DNA from: Cristatella mucedo
Lineage: Eukaryota; Bryozoa; Phylactolaemata; Cristatellidae
Direction: 5' to 3'
Length of the DNA: 64,000 nucleotides
Assembly: GCA_009760855.2 (NCBI GenBank)
Contig: WPIO01000049.1
Span: 496,001 to 560,000, forward strand
Shown: positions 13,501 to 21,599 of the stretch, one piece after another
Layout of the letters: every line of letters begins with the position of its first letter
How positions within the stretch are numbered: the stretch's first letter is position 1
Translations under genes and position numbers: made by a program
Notes under the pieces: generated by a model
What the model was told of the DNA's origin: nothing
Database searches by the model: none
Seen by the model: only the letters and a program-made list of their open reading frames with translations

Positions 13501-16500
13501 ATGAAAGTAATTATGGTTACCCTCCTGCTTCTGGTAAAATAGGCTTGACAGATTTAATAAAACAGACTTCAGGTTGACATCCCTCTCGAACCTCCTAGAA
13601 GAGCTGAACCCGTGAACCCCACAGCTGCCCTCTCCTCTCCTCCCGGTAGAATTAGCACGCGCTCTCTCCTCTCGGTAGAATTAGCACGCTGTCTCTGATC
13701 TCGGTAGAATTGGCACGCTCTCGCTCTCTTTCCTCTCTGTAACCACTGAAGTCTCCAATGCTCCACCGCCTGATTAAAGGATTCCCTGTAAAAAAACCTT
13801 TATGCAGATCTTAACAATAATGTTAGTTTGAAACCTAATTCAGAATATCACTTATTGTGTATGTTACTATCTAATGTTAATTGTATTGGTTTAGGTATCG
13901 TCTTTAACAGCTGCCTAAGTTTTCAAAATTTCAAAAAGAAAACTTCCTCCCCAGGTAGCCATCGCGTCCGATCGTTCTAAAGTTTAAGGCCCGCATTAAA
14001 GCATCGCATTTAAGCATCGCATATCTCCTGTTGAATCAGCTCGAAATCTGGGTGTCATGTTCCAAAGCGACCTCTCGTTAGACGACCATATCAGCTCCAC
14101 AGTCAAATCTGCCTATTTTCAGCTTCATAACATTGCTAAAATTTGGGCTTGTTTAGATAAGGATACAACGTCCAAGTTGGTCCATGCATTCGTGACATCC
14201 CGTCTCGACTTCTGCAACTCACTGCTCGCTGGCCTACCGGCATGTGCGATCAGGCGATTGCAGCTGGTGCAAAACTCCGCAGCTAGGCTTGTCTGCAAGG
14301 GCAGCGAAGGCAATGACAACTACTCTCCAACTGCCGACTATGGCACATCTTTTTCAGCGGTCCTGAACTGCTATTTCTATGCTACTCATTACCTCAACTG
14401 CTCTCCTGACTTTGCTATGCTTCCCACTTTCTCTTTGTTGCGTGAGACGAAGTCTGTTGGCTACCGAATGCGTACCGAAAGCCGCTTAGGCTGTGAGTGC
14501 GCCATACAAAACTCTCCTGCGTAACACCCACATGGTCTTTATGACTTTGTGGAGTTACTGACGGAGATACATTACATTACACGAATGGTCCCCTGAACGG
14601 TCCCTTGAAAATTGAATAGTGACATTTTGAGGTTCTCTTTTCGTGATGGGAACATACGGTTTGGAATATGTGTGCGCATGCAGGTAAAAATAAATAGTAA
14701 TACACATTTTTTTTAGTACCATAATAACCAAATCCTTTTCTAGAGACTTGAAATTTGCTGGATAAGAAGCACATCAATTGGTTAGTGATAACGTATACAT
14801 TCACGGGACATATAAACACACACATAATAGTTCTTACGGAAGAGGTAAAGGGTGTGAGGAATCAGTGAGTTTTTGGCATCTTTATATTTTCCCTAAAGTG
14901 ACCTGACAGTGTAAGAAAAATTCGAAGTCGATAAACTGCATGATGGAGAGAACATGTAGGTTATTGAAAACTGGTCTAAGGTGGCAGTTCCGCAGTTCAA
15001 TACAGAAAAGCGTAATTGCCGAGTTTTGCTTCAGCAGTAAGTGTCTTGGCAACTGACACCTAAAGTAGCTTGGCAGTTGCATCCTTATCTCAGTAACTCC
15101 AAAATCGTTGCTGCCTAACATAGATAAAATAGGGAGGCTTGACTAAGGACCTGACATTGTCATTTAGCGGAAAGTCATTATGAGGCAAAACACACAGACA
15201 CATCGCGCTGACTATACACGAAGCTAAAATCAATTAAATAAATCGCAAGCTAAATTAAAGCTCCCTGAACTAAACAATTAAAAAGAAATAAAATAAATAA
15301 AATTAGAAGTCCTTAAATCTAAATCGCTCGCCCCTGCACCATTTCTTGTCTCGCGACTCATTCCAAGACTTTGGGAGTGCTAATTCTCGATGTAGAAGTA
15401 ATTCCTCTATAAGTTTGATTGAAGGTTCAGTAAACTCATATTAACTGATGCAATTAATTTAGCACATCGCGTAGATTATACTGGCTACAGAAAAACGTAC
15501 GAAAGAGTCAACGTGGGACGCCCCTTGCACTCAAATTCTCGAAGTACTACGAAGATTAAGTATTCGCTTAGGGAGTAAGTGCTCTCGCGTTTAAATCAAG
15601 GTTGGTCTATTCGACATCAGAAGTCATTCAACTAGGAGAATTCGCATTAGCTTTTCAGAAATTTGAAGTAAAGAGCACTGCGCTCTGCCCGTCCGATATC
15701 CTAAAAAGAGCGTGCGATCTCCTGATTTAATTCGCCCTTGCCTGCGATAATGGAAGATTAAAACCTTCTAGTTGCGCCCTTGTACTGCAGCAGGTGTCGA
15801 GAGCGAAGAGCGAGCAAAGAGAAAGCCCCTGAACCGACTGCCAGGGAATAATTTTCGACGCCATGAAATGATTGCGGAGGTGAGTTCTGAAGTCTGGGGT
15901 ATGCAGACGAAATACTTCTGTCGCCAGTAGTGTTTCAACCAGAAAGAGGCATCCTACCTAGCTTCAAAGAATAATCGAGAGTGCGGCCGACGACGACGAC
16001 GACTCTGGTGCTGCTGCTGGAATCGCATTTCAGCTTCAAAAAATAGTTCCAATCCGTAGCGTGAGTCCGATATCAATATCCTTAGCTTGTCATTGGGGTT
16101 TAGTAACTGTTACTTTCGAAAGTTCAACACATGCTATGGCCAAGTGAGGACAGCGGTCATCTAGATAAATTTGTACAAAAGGGGTGATCATAGGAGATTA
16201 CCCCAGATTGTGAGCATTACTTGATGGCCTCACCACCATAATACGACAGAAATGTCCCGAATTCAGTAACAGTGCTTATGCGTGCTGACACTGCATGCTG
16301 CCACTAACCGTACTTGCATGCTGACCCTGTGCATGTCACCCCTAACCATGTTATTCTTGTTCTTTATTGAGCATGCTACCACTAACCATTCAAAATCGTG
16401 CTTCCTTTGCAGCAAATGTGAAGTGCCTAGAAAGAGATTGAGTTCTTTGAGTGCACTATATCAAATGTATTATTATCCTTATTATTATAACAAGGATCTG

Positions 16501-18481
16501 AGCCCAGGGCTCAGCAGGTGCTCGCTCTTCGTGAGGCATGTCGTGGGCTTGAGTCCTACAGTGGGCAATCCATTATCTTCGGCTAGCATTAGACACAGCA
16601 GTTATTGCTCTTCTACCGCTTATAAGTGAGGCCGTTGAATCAGCCTTGGCCTTTTTATTTTGTGCGGCATCGGCACCGAGTTCAATTTTTATACATTCCG
16701 CTGGTGACCCCCGAGTTGAAGAAAAGACAACGGAAAGACCAAGAAAATGGAACGCAGTGAGGTCTTCCCACGATCCACTGAAAAATGCCCGTCGCTTCGG
16801 CAACCAAACGATCTCCCGAAGCCCTCGACTGCTGCAGCCTTCATTTCGGCTCGTGCTTCGTTCGCTGACGCTTGCCACGCCACGCCACGCCATGCCACGC
16901 GCTGCCCCCTAGCGGCTCAGTTGCGTCGGCGCAGCAATGAGCTCACTCAAGCGAGCGCTGCTTAGCGTACTGAGTGAGAGCTTTCGACTTTTCCTGCGCC
17001 TGGGATTCGTAGAACTCGGCCGTGTTCGCGGACGCCTGCAACTTGGCCTCCGTGACGCGCAGCTTGTGCTGCAAGTTAAGCAGCTCGGAGCCTCGAGTGC
17101 TCAGCTGGTCGCGAAGGTCTTCGATCTCTGACTGCAGCTGCTTTTCTCTGGCATCTATTCTCTAAAAGCAAACAGTAAACAAAGCTCGAGTAAGCAAAGA
17201 GTAAGTAATTTTGGACTCCGAACGTTCGTGCATTGCCCCCGCGAAAGGTAGGAATCGCAGCCATGAAAATTAGCGAACGAATTCGGCTGCTTGCATTCCG
17301 GTTAGACCAACGGTTCGACGTATTAGTAGATAAGCAGAATTCTCTGCACCTTCTACGAGAGTGCATCGTCGCATGCTCGGCACGCAGATGCACAAGGAAT
17401 TGACAGTCCATAGAAGAACACTTTTGAGGCTCGAAGGTTCGAAGGGCTCGTTTTCAAACCGACAGCCTGCCCAATTGCTGACTGTCGTTGGTCGCATGCC
17501 TTCGATGTCGAGGATCGAGGATCGTTGATCCCTGGTGTCGGAGAGTTCCACCGCCGACTCCGAGCCTCCCGACGCACACTCTCGTTTCTGAATAGTCGAA
17601 CCATTCTGAATGTCGAGTCCAATTAGGCCACGTGCCATACCGCGACAACAAGTTGGCGACTGAAGAAGTAAGAGCCTCTGCCATTATAAAAGGGTCTAGT
17701 TGAGAAAGAGTAATAGAGTGGGCAAGGGTCCTAGAGGCAGCGGCAGCGGGGGCTAAGCTGAGATTGATCCTTATCGCAAAGTCATTTCAATCGGTTGAGT
17801 GACTCTGCTCGCTGGTCAATCTCATTTAAAGGAATATGTTAATCGCATGGCCTCTTCCGGTGGAAATGAAGAGTCTCGGGATTCTTTCTGGGGCTTGCTT
17901 TCAGACGGCCCTACCCCCCTGAAAAGAAGCTTGGAGTATGTGCCCACAGACCGCCAGGTCATCGTATCGGTCGGTATCAATTGACTGCGTAAGACCTAAC
18001 TGCCGGTGAAGATGTTAACAAAGAACTTCTTCATCTCTGAGTATGTGACACGAATGTATTGATCACCAAGCTCTCCTCAACTTCACGGTTTCCAAACGAA
18101 CGATAAGCTAGTGCGTTTAAACTTTGGCAGCTGTCATACGGTTCGGACGCGTAGTCTGTGTAGATCTGAGCTCAGTGTTTGCATATCTGGCAGTGCGACC
18201 ATAAAGCATTCACGGTGACAATTGAAATGCATGCGTACCTATATCTGAACAAGGCACTGCCACAGCGGAACATAGACTCGGCATAGGATAAGAAAAAACG
18301 AGGATCTGTACCGCTATCATCCGGATTTGAACTCAAAATAATTCACAGTGAGTTACTACCGTATCGGCTCATAAATTTCCGGACAATAAAAATAATTTCT
18401 CTTGCTTCCAATTACAGTACGAAGAGCTTCAAAAGCGATAGAGATGGAGAAAATGAGAGGACGAGAGAGAGAGCAGGAGGG

Positions 18482-18547
<66 letters not shown>

Positions 18548-19376
18548 AGAAATAAACGTTTAGGCATAAAAATGATACAGATTGATAGGTAGATGAATAG
18601 ATATACCTGTACAGGGACAGCGTGACAGAGTTTTCAGCCAAAATCTCCTGTTGTTTGTGGACCTCGAAGGTTGAGAGAGGAGCGTATATAAGTGCAGGAT
18701 GCCGTTCATATACAGCTGCCCGTCTGAATTCTCAGCACATAGTAGCTCACTTATGCACTTCAAAGTCACGACAGTGCTAAAGATCCAAAAAGTGCACGAG
18801 TCTGTTTAGAAGCAGCTTAGTTAAGCTTTAACCTGACCTTGACCATCGAATGAAGCTCCTGACGGGACTCTTCAAAGCAGCGGAAAACATTAAACATGTT
18901 TCTCAGCAGCCGGTTGCTTCCGTCGTCGTTTTCCTCTCCGTTTGAACTGCTGTCGTTTACTGCTGAAGAGTGCTCTTCACTAGCGATACGCTTTTCCAAA
19001 TCGTCCCATAGCTTTTTATCCTAAAACACGGCATACTCTGTTAACAGCTAATTAGGATCAGTCTGGATCCAGTGGAGAGACAACGATTAATACTAACGAA
19101 CTGGGGATCGCGCCGGTGCACGTGTGGAGCTCAGCCGGGTGCTGGGATTCAGATGAGCAGAGGCATCTCGTGTGCTTCGCTCTGCATTCCACAAAGTTAA
19201 GCAGACCCTCACCGTTTCGGAAAGGGAGGAAAGCAGCTCTGACGTCGACACTTTTGATTGGCCATTTTTAACGAACTTCATCACGACCGGGAGCACAGTG
19301 TGCAGGCCATCTTGGAGCATCTGAATAGTTTCCGTCGTATACACGAGCGCAGCGGTCCTGTCCTGCTTCGACATGC
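1236..19376 (-). CDS. Unidentified coiled-coil protein, partial split gene
   Basis: Six small minus-strand exon candidates with good GT-AG borders lie in two phase-consistent chains: 19376-19213, 19020-18838 and 17161-16947, and then 7899-7839, 6148-6096 and 1452-1236. At least one exon is missing between the chains, because the first exits in phase 2 and the second enters in phase 0. The gene runs past the left edge. Predicted peptides are Leu/Glu/Gln/Lys-rich heptads, as in coiled coils. The layout (helical globular part, then coiled coil) is loosely like dynactin p150, but I found no diagnostic motif and do not assign a name. Introns contain LINE, SINE and microsatellite DNA. Confidence 0.5.
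1460..2719. other. Intron/intergenic, nothing recognised
   Basis: AT-rich non-coding sequence. The 67-codon plus-strand frame at 1643 has no supporting motif. Confidence 0.5.
2720..4180 (+). mobile_element. LINE family B, old degenerate copy with nested SINE
   Basis: Fragments of RT in shifting frames: TALVLLDPSAAFNDIDHKIL at 2747-2815, then ENMNACFAGIRSRMA at 3110, then decayed thumb and C-terminal sequence to 3570. It resumes after a SINE A insertion with CAGCCTGTTCGTGCCACCAG at about 3848 and the family B 3' end near 4130-4180 (GCCACTTAGGCTTTGAATG). It aligns along its length with the copy at 35505-36812. Many stops and indels. Much older than that copy. Confidence 0.7.
3625..3790 (-). 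mobile_element. SINE family A, inside old LINE B
   Basis: It reads on the minus strand as a tRNA-like head (TTGGCGAAGGATTTAAGATG, B-box-like GGGCTCAAGCCC) followed by GCGCCTGAATAGAGATTAGG and a T/A tail at 3625-3655. The flanking sequences on both sides are LINE B, so this is a nested, later insertion. Confidence 0.7.
4185..6090. other. Non-coding or undetermined stretch
   Basis: Several overlapping short frames on both strands. A minus-strand segment 5405-5230 (KHLDKLAIWLERLHQAFCDG) has a good acceptor but the wrong phase for the coiled-coil chain. No feature is called. Confidence 0.4.
6096..6148 (-). CDS. Coiled-coil gene, small exon candidate
   Basis: A 53-base segment between a strong CCTTTTTTGCAG acceptor and AGG|GTATGC. 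It reads QGALIDDLKKQIYYFAR. It enters in phase 1 and leaves in phase 0, matching both the 7839 donor and the 1452 acceptor. Confidence 0.45.
6949..7037. repeat. TA microsatellite
   Basis: About 45 TA units with one interruption (TACA near 7011). The open frame read across it is an artefact. Confidence 0.95.
7839..7899 (-). CDS. Coiled-coil gene, small exon candidate
   Basis: A 61-base segment between TTTTTCTTGAAG and C|GTATGT. It encodes ELEQQLRRAQMKDGLSSTAE and leaves in phase 1, which joins in frame with the exon at 6148. Short, so supported mainly by splice sites, heptad character and phase. Confidence 0.45.
9705..9846. repeat. Compound AC / CG-rich / AT microsatellite
   Basis: AC repeats (9705-9742), a purine-pyrimidine CACGCGCGCG segment, then AT repeats (9781-9845) abutting a LINE A copy. 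All alternate purine and pyrimidine, a Z-DNA-prone pattern. Confidence 0.9.
9848..10485 (+). mobile_element. LINE family A, degenerate 3' copy
   Basis: It begins after an AT repeat at GCCTGTGCACTCAGACTCCT and encodes a broken RT C-terminus ([20 protein letters not shown], then frameshifts). The typical 3' UTR follows, with GCGCCTAGAAAGAGATTGAG at about 10438 and a tail that runs into AT/GT repeats. It is flanked on both sides by dinucleotide repeats. Confidence 0.75.
10485..10568. repeat. AT then GT microsatellite
   Basis: AT units followed by about 35 GT units, directly at the tail of the LINE A copy ending at 10485. The repeat probably grew from the LINE tail. Confidence 0.9.
11295..11465 (-). 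mobile_element. SINE family B copy
   Basis: The minus strand reads GGTAAGGCGGTTACTG (A-box-like), GAGTTCGAATCCTGCGG (B box), then ACTGCAAGCGGTATTAATAG and GGCTCTTCTGTCGCTATAC, ending in a Pol III-type T-rich end. tRNA-derived head plus a family-specific body. Confidence 0.7.
12222..12395 (+). mobile_element. SINE family B copy
   Basis: GGCTCACTGGGTAAGGCGGT (A-box-like) and GTGGGTTCGAATCTTGTGG (B box), then the family body GCTGCAAGCGATGTTAGAGC, TCTTCTGTCGCTATACAAAA and a T run. A clean example of the family. Confidence 0.75.
14010..14580 (+). mobile_element. Chimeric LINE: family A body with family B 3' end
   Basis: The 5' part (to about 14297) is family A RT: ARNLGVMFQSDLSLDDHISS through [13 protein letters not shown], almost unchanged from other A copies. 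At about 14298-14312 it changes into the family B C-terminus and 3' UTR: YSPTADYGTSFSAVLNCYF, then RTESRLGCECAIQNSPA, stop, and a GAGATACATTACATTAC tail. The frame stays open across the join for 155 codons. A reverse-transcription template switch would give this structure. Confidence 0.8.
14581..16261. other. Non-coding stretch
   Basis: No gene is recognised. A minus-strand segment near 16035-15955 with a CGA/CTG-rich run and a GTAGGA donor might be an exon, but its phase could not be connected. Confidence 0.4.
16262..16492 (+). mobile_element. LINE family A, 3' UTR only
   Basis: A 5'-truncated copy starting in GTGCTTATGCGTGCTGACAC. It contains the AAGTGCCTAGAAAGAGATTG element and ends with an interrupted ATT tail. 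No coding part remains. Confidence 0.75.
16497..16650 (+). mobile_element. SINE family B copy, diverged
   Basis: Immediately follows a LINE A tail. It has GTCGTGGGCTTGAGTCCTAC (B-box-like), then GGCAATCCATTATCTTCGGC, TTGCTCTTCTACCGCTTATA and AGGCCGTTGAATCAGCC, matching the family B body with substitutions. Confidence 0.55.
16947..17161 (-). CDS. Coiled-coil gene, exon candidate 3
   Basis: Between TGCTTTTAG and TTGA|GTGAGC, entering in phase 0 and leaving in phase 2. It reads AREKQLQSEIEDLRDQLSTR, then ELLNLQHKLRVTEAKLQAS and FYESQAQEKSKALTQYAK, a clear heptad pattern. Codon choice (GAG, CTG, CAG) is rich in G/C at third positions compared with the flanks, which supports coding. Confidence 0.6.
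17165..18480. other. Intron of the coiled-coil gene
   Basis: Overlapping frames at 17270-17684 have no motif. Nothing else seen. Confidence 0.4.
18481..18543. repeat. AG microsatellite
   Basis: About 30 AG units. The minus-strand Ser-Leu open frame over it is an artefact. Confidence 0.95.
18838..19020 (-). CDS. Coiled-coil gene, exon candidate 2
   Basis: Sixty-one codons between TTTTAG and AAG|GTCAGG, phase 0 on both sides. It reads DKKLWDDLEKRIASEEHSS, then a Ser/Asn/Glu-rich linker (SSSNGEENDDGS), then LLRNMFNVFRCFEESRQEL and HSMVK. Helical with an acidic linker. Family unknown. Confidence 0.5.
19213..19376 (-). CDS. Coiled-coil gene, exon candidate 1 (possible start)
   Basis: It holds ATG at 19374 with an in-frame TAA six bases upstream, so it is either a true start or an exon entered in phase 1 at CATAAG|GC. 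The reading is MSKQDRTAALVYTTETIQML, then LPVVMKFVKNG and STSELLSSLSET, predicted helical. The donor is ACG|GTGAGG, phase 0. Not recognised. Confidence 0.45.
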
Positions 19377-19511
19377 CTTATGTCAACCAGAGTAGCAGCT
19401 GCAGACAGAATCTGAAAAGACATAAATCAAACCGTATAAGGCCGTTAACCAGCGGTCAAGAAGGCACGCCACAGCAGTTAAAACTCCTGAGGGCTACAGA
19501 GCTCCCCATCC

Positions 19512-20180
19512 GGCACTGCGACTACTTGCTGTTGTCTCGCCGCCGCCATCCTCATTCAGCTCAGCTGACGAAACATTTTGGAAGAAGGCGTGCATCGGGT
19601 CTGCTAGCCAGATGCATTCCACCTTGAAGCGAAATCAAATCCGCAAATGGTATTTCTTCCGACTAGCTGCACATTCTCAGCCCTGATCAGCAGTGCATTG
19701 GCGTTTGATATCCCGCTACTGTTATGTTACTGCGTCTCCGGCTGCAGCAGCGCTGGTGGAGTCTCACGGAGACACGAAGACACGAGCGGGCGAACGTGCC
19801 CGGTGAACGAGACTCAATCTTTATTCCCACAGCGGGTACATATATGAGCTAGGGGCTGACTCACCACAGATAAGGGAGTGCGTCCGTGGTGAGCCACCGT
19901 GGTTTGCCACACGCCCACATCAAAGGCCGCACCGAGCCAACCGCCCAAACACCCGCCCACATCAAAGGCCGCACCGAGCCAACCGCCCAACCACCCGCCG
20001 AGAGCGGGCCCCACACACCAGTGGCCGAGAAGCAACAGGCACACACAACACTACACCTCAGCGAACCGCTGCTCTCCGTGCAGCGGCTGCTTTCACGCGT
20101 CGGGAGATGTCATTGTACGCGAATTACCCGCCTCGATTCGTGTCTATGCAGGCACCCCTACTTCCGTCCGACGCCTTCAA
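19512..20180 (+). repeat. Unnamed repeat, copy 1, split by a solo LTR
   Basis: 19512-19719 plus 20051-20180 together match 21258-21598: CTACTTGCTGTTGTCTCGCC, GCGAAATCAAATCCGCAAAT, GCATTGGCGTTTGATATCCC, and after the insert CAGCGGCTGCTTTCACGCGT and GATTCGTGTCTATGCAGGCA. Either an interspersed repeat or a local duplication of about 340 bases. No coding motif is recognised. Confidence 0.7.
19720..20050 (-). mobile_element. Solo LTR, 331 bp, with 4-bp target duplication
   Basis: The ends are TGTT...AACA and the flanks are CTAC at 19716-19719 and 20051-20054. The minus strand carries AATAAA (19820-19825) downstream of a TATA-like CATATATG, so transcription would run on the minus strand. It contains a 42-base tandem duplication (19912-19998, unit starting CGCCCACATCAAAGG). 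The related repeat at about 21470 lacks it, giving a paralogous empty site. No internal retroelement sequence remains. Superfamily (Gypsy or BEL) not resolved. Confidence 0.75.
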
Positions 20181-20649
20181 CCACACTGCCTAGACTTCTC
20201 AGAGAGCTTGCTTATTAGCCAAATCGGCTAGCTAGGATCCTGCGAATCACGTGACCATAGCTGGTGTATGATCGCTTTCAAATGGTCACCCGAGCTGCGT
20301 GGTCGATGCACGTCCTACACATGGCCATATGTTTGGGCTTCTTTGGTATCTACCTGTAAAACGACATAGCTTGCAGCGATCAATCAAGTCGTCGGCCCAT
20401 CCAGCTAAGAAAAGCACCATTCTCATTAAAAGAGACTGAGCGTTGCTAGGTTTCATCAAGAAATAGCTAATGACAGAATTGTGTCAAATGATGCTGTCAT
20501 TGTCATTGTGGCTGAATGTAACTACGGCGAGAAGGTACGGGATCGTATTTTTCTTGCGGTTGCAGTGCTACGTTTAGCGTGAGTACGAAGCGGAGCGAAG
20601 CAGCATCTCACGTCTTCAAGTTAGGTTGGAAGGCTCACAAAATCGCCAA

Positions 20650-20797
20650 GAAGATAATTTAGCCCGGTTATTATGGTGCTCACCCCGACCAAGATCTGGC
20701 CGAGATCGTGGGCTCGAGCCCCGTGGTATTTGTGAAGCTCCTGAATAGTGATTAAGTTCTCTTAGGACGCTATACAAAAGAATTATAAAAAGTAGCA
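20650..20797 (+). mobile_element. SINE family A copy
   Basis: GGTGCTCACCCCGACCAAGA and GTGGGCTCGAGCCCCGTGG (B-box region), then the LINE-A-like tail CTGAATAGTGATTAAGTTCT and GGACGCTATACAAAAGAATT. Confidence 0.75.
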
Positions 20798-20954
20798 TCA
20801 CGGTCAGTTTTGGCCTTGGTTATTTAGCCCTGGCTATTCATTACACGGACATTACGTTACCGACAGCTCGGCCGAGCAAATGTGTAGCGAGAGACAATGA
20901 GCAAGAGACAACGGGTGGAACGTAGCGGAAAGAGAGAAAGACACAGACAGAAAG

Positions 20955-21054
20955 AAGTCTTCTTTTGTGGCAAATTTAAAGTGCTTAGAAAGAGAGTGAG
21001 TTATCTGAGGGCGCTATATCAAATGCATTATTATTGTTATTATTATTATTATGA
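20955..21054 (+). mobile_element. LINE family A, extreme 3' end
   Basis: Only about 100 bases: TGTGGCAAATTTAAAGTGCT, TAGAAAGAGAGTGAGTTATC, TGAGGGCGCTATATCAAATG and an ATT tail. Severely 5'-truncated. Confidence 0.65.
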
Positions 21055-21127
21055 AGAGACACAGGAAGTGAGTGATAGAGCAGCCAAGGGAGAAGGAAAG
21101 GGGGGACAGAGATAAATAGGTGTAACG

Positions 21128-21243
<116 letters not shown>

Positions 21244-21257
21244 TCCATCCGGTTTTC

Positions 21258-21598
21258 GCGAGTACTTGCTGTTGTCTCACCGCAGCCATCATCCTCATTC
21301 AACCTGGCTGACAATATTTTTTGTAAAAAGGCACGCATCCGGTGTGCTAGCCAGCCGCACTACACCACCATTCCACCCTGAAGCACAATCAAATCCGCGA
21401 ATGGTATTTCATCCAACTAGCTGCACACTCTTAGCTCAGATCCGAGGTTCATTGGCGTTTGATACCCGTTACACCTCAGCGGACGGCTGCGCTCCGTGCA
21501 AGGGCTGCTTTCACGTGTCAGGAGATCTCATTGTACATGAATTACTCACGTCGATTCGTGTCTATGCAGGCACAGGTACTTTCATCCGACGCAATTTG
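21258..21598 (+). repeat. Unnamed repeat, copy 2 (uninterrupted)
   Basis: Homologous to 19512-20180 without the LTR. At the LTR insertion point it reads GATACCCGTTACACCTCAGC. It starts directly after a long AG repeat. Confidence 0.7.
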
Positions 21599-21599
21599 T

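Larger units (their letters stand above)
10570..14009. other. Non-coding stretch with two SINE B copies
   Basis: Besides the SINEs at 11295 and 12222, nothing is recognised. A short pyrimidine-rich tandem (TCTCGGTAGAATTAGCACGC units, 13640-13735) repeats three to four times. Confidence 0.45.
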
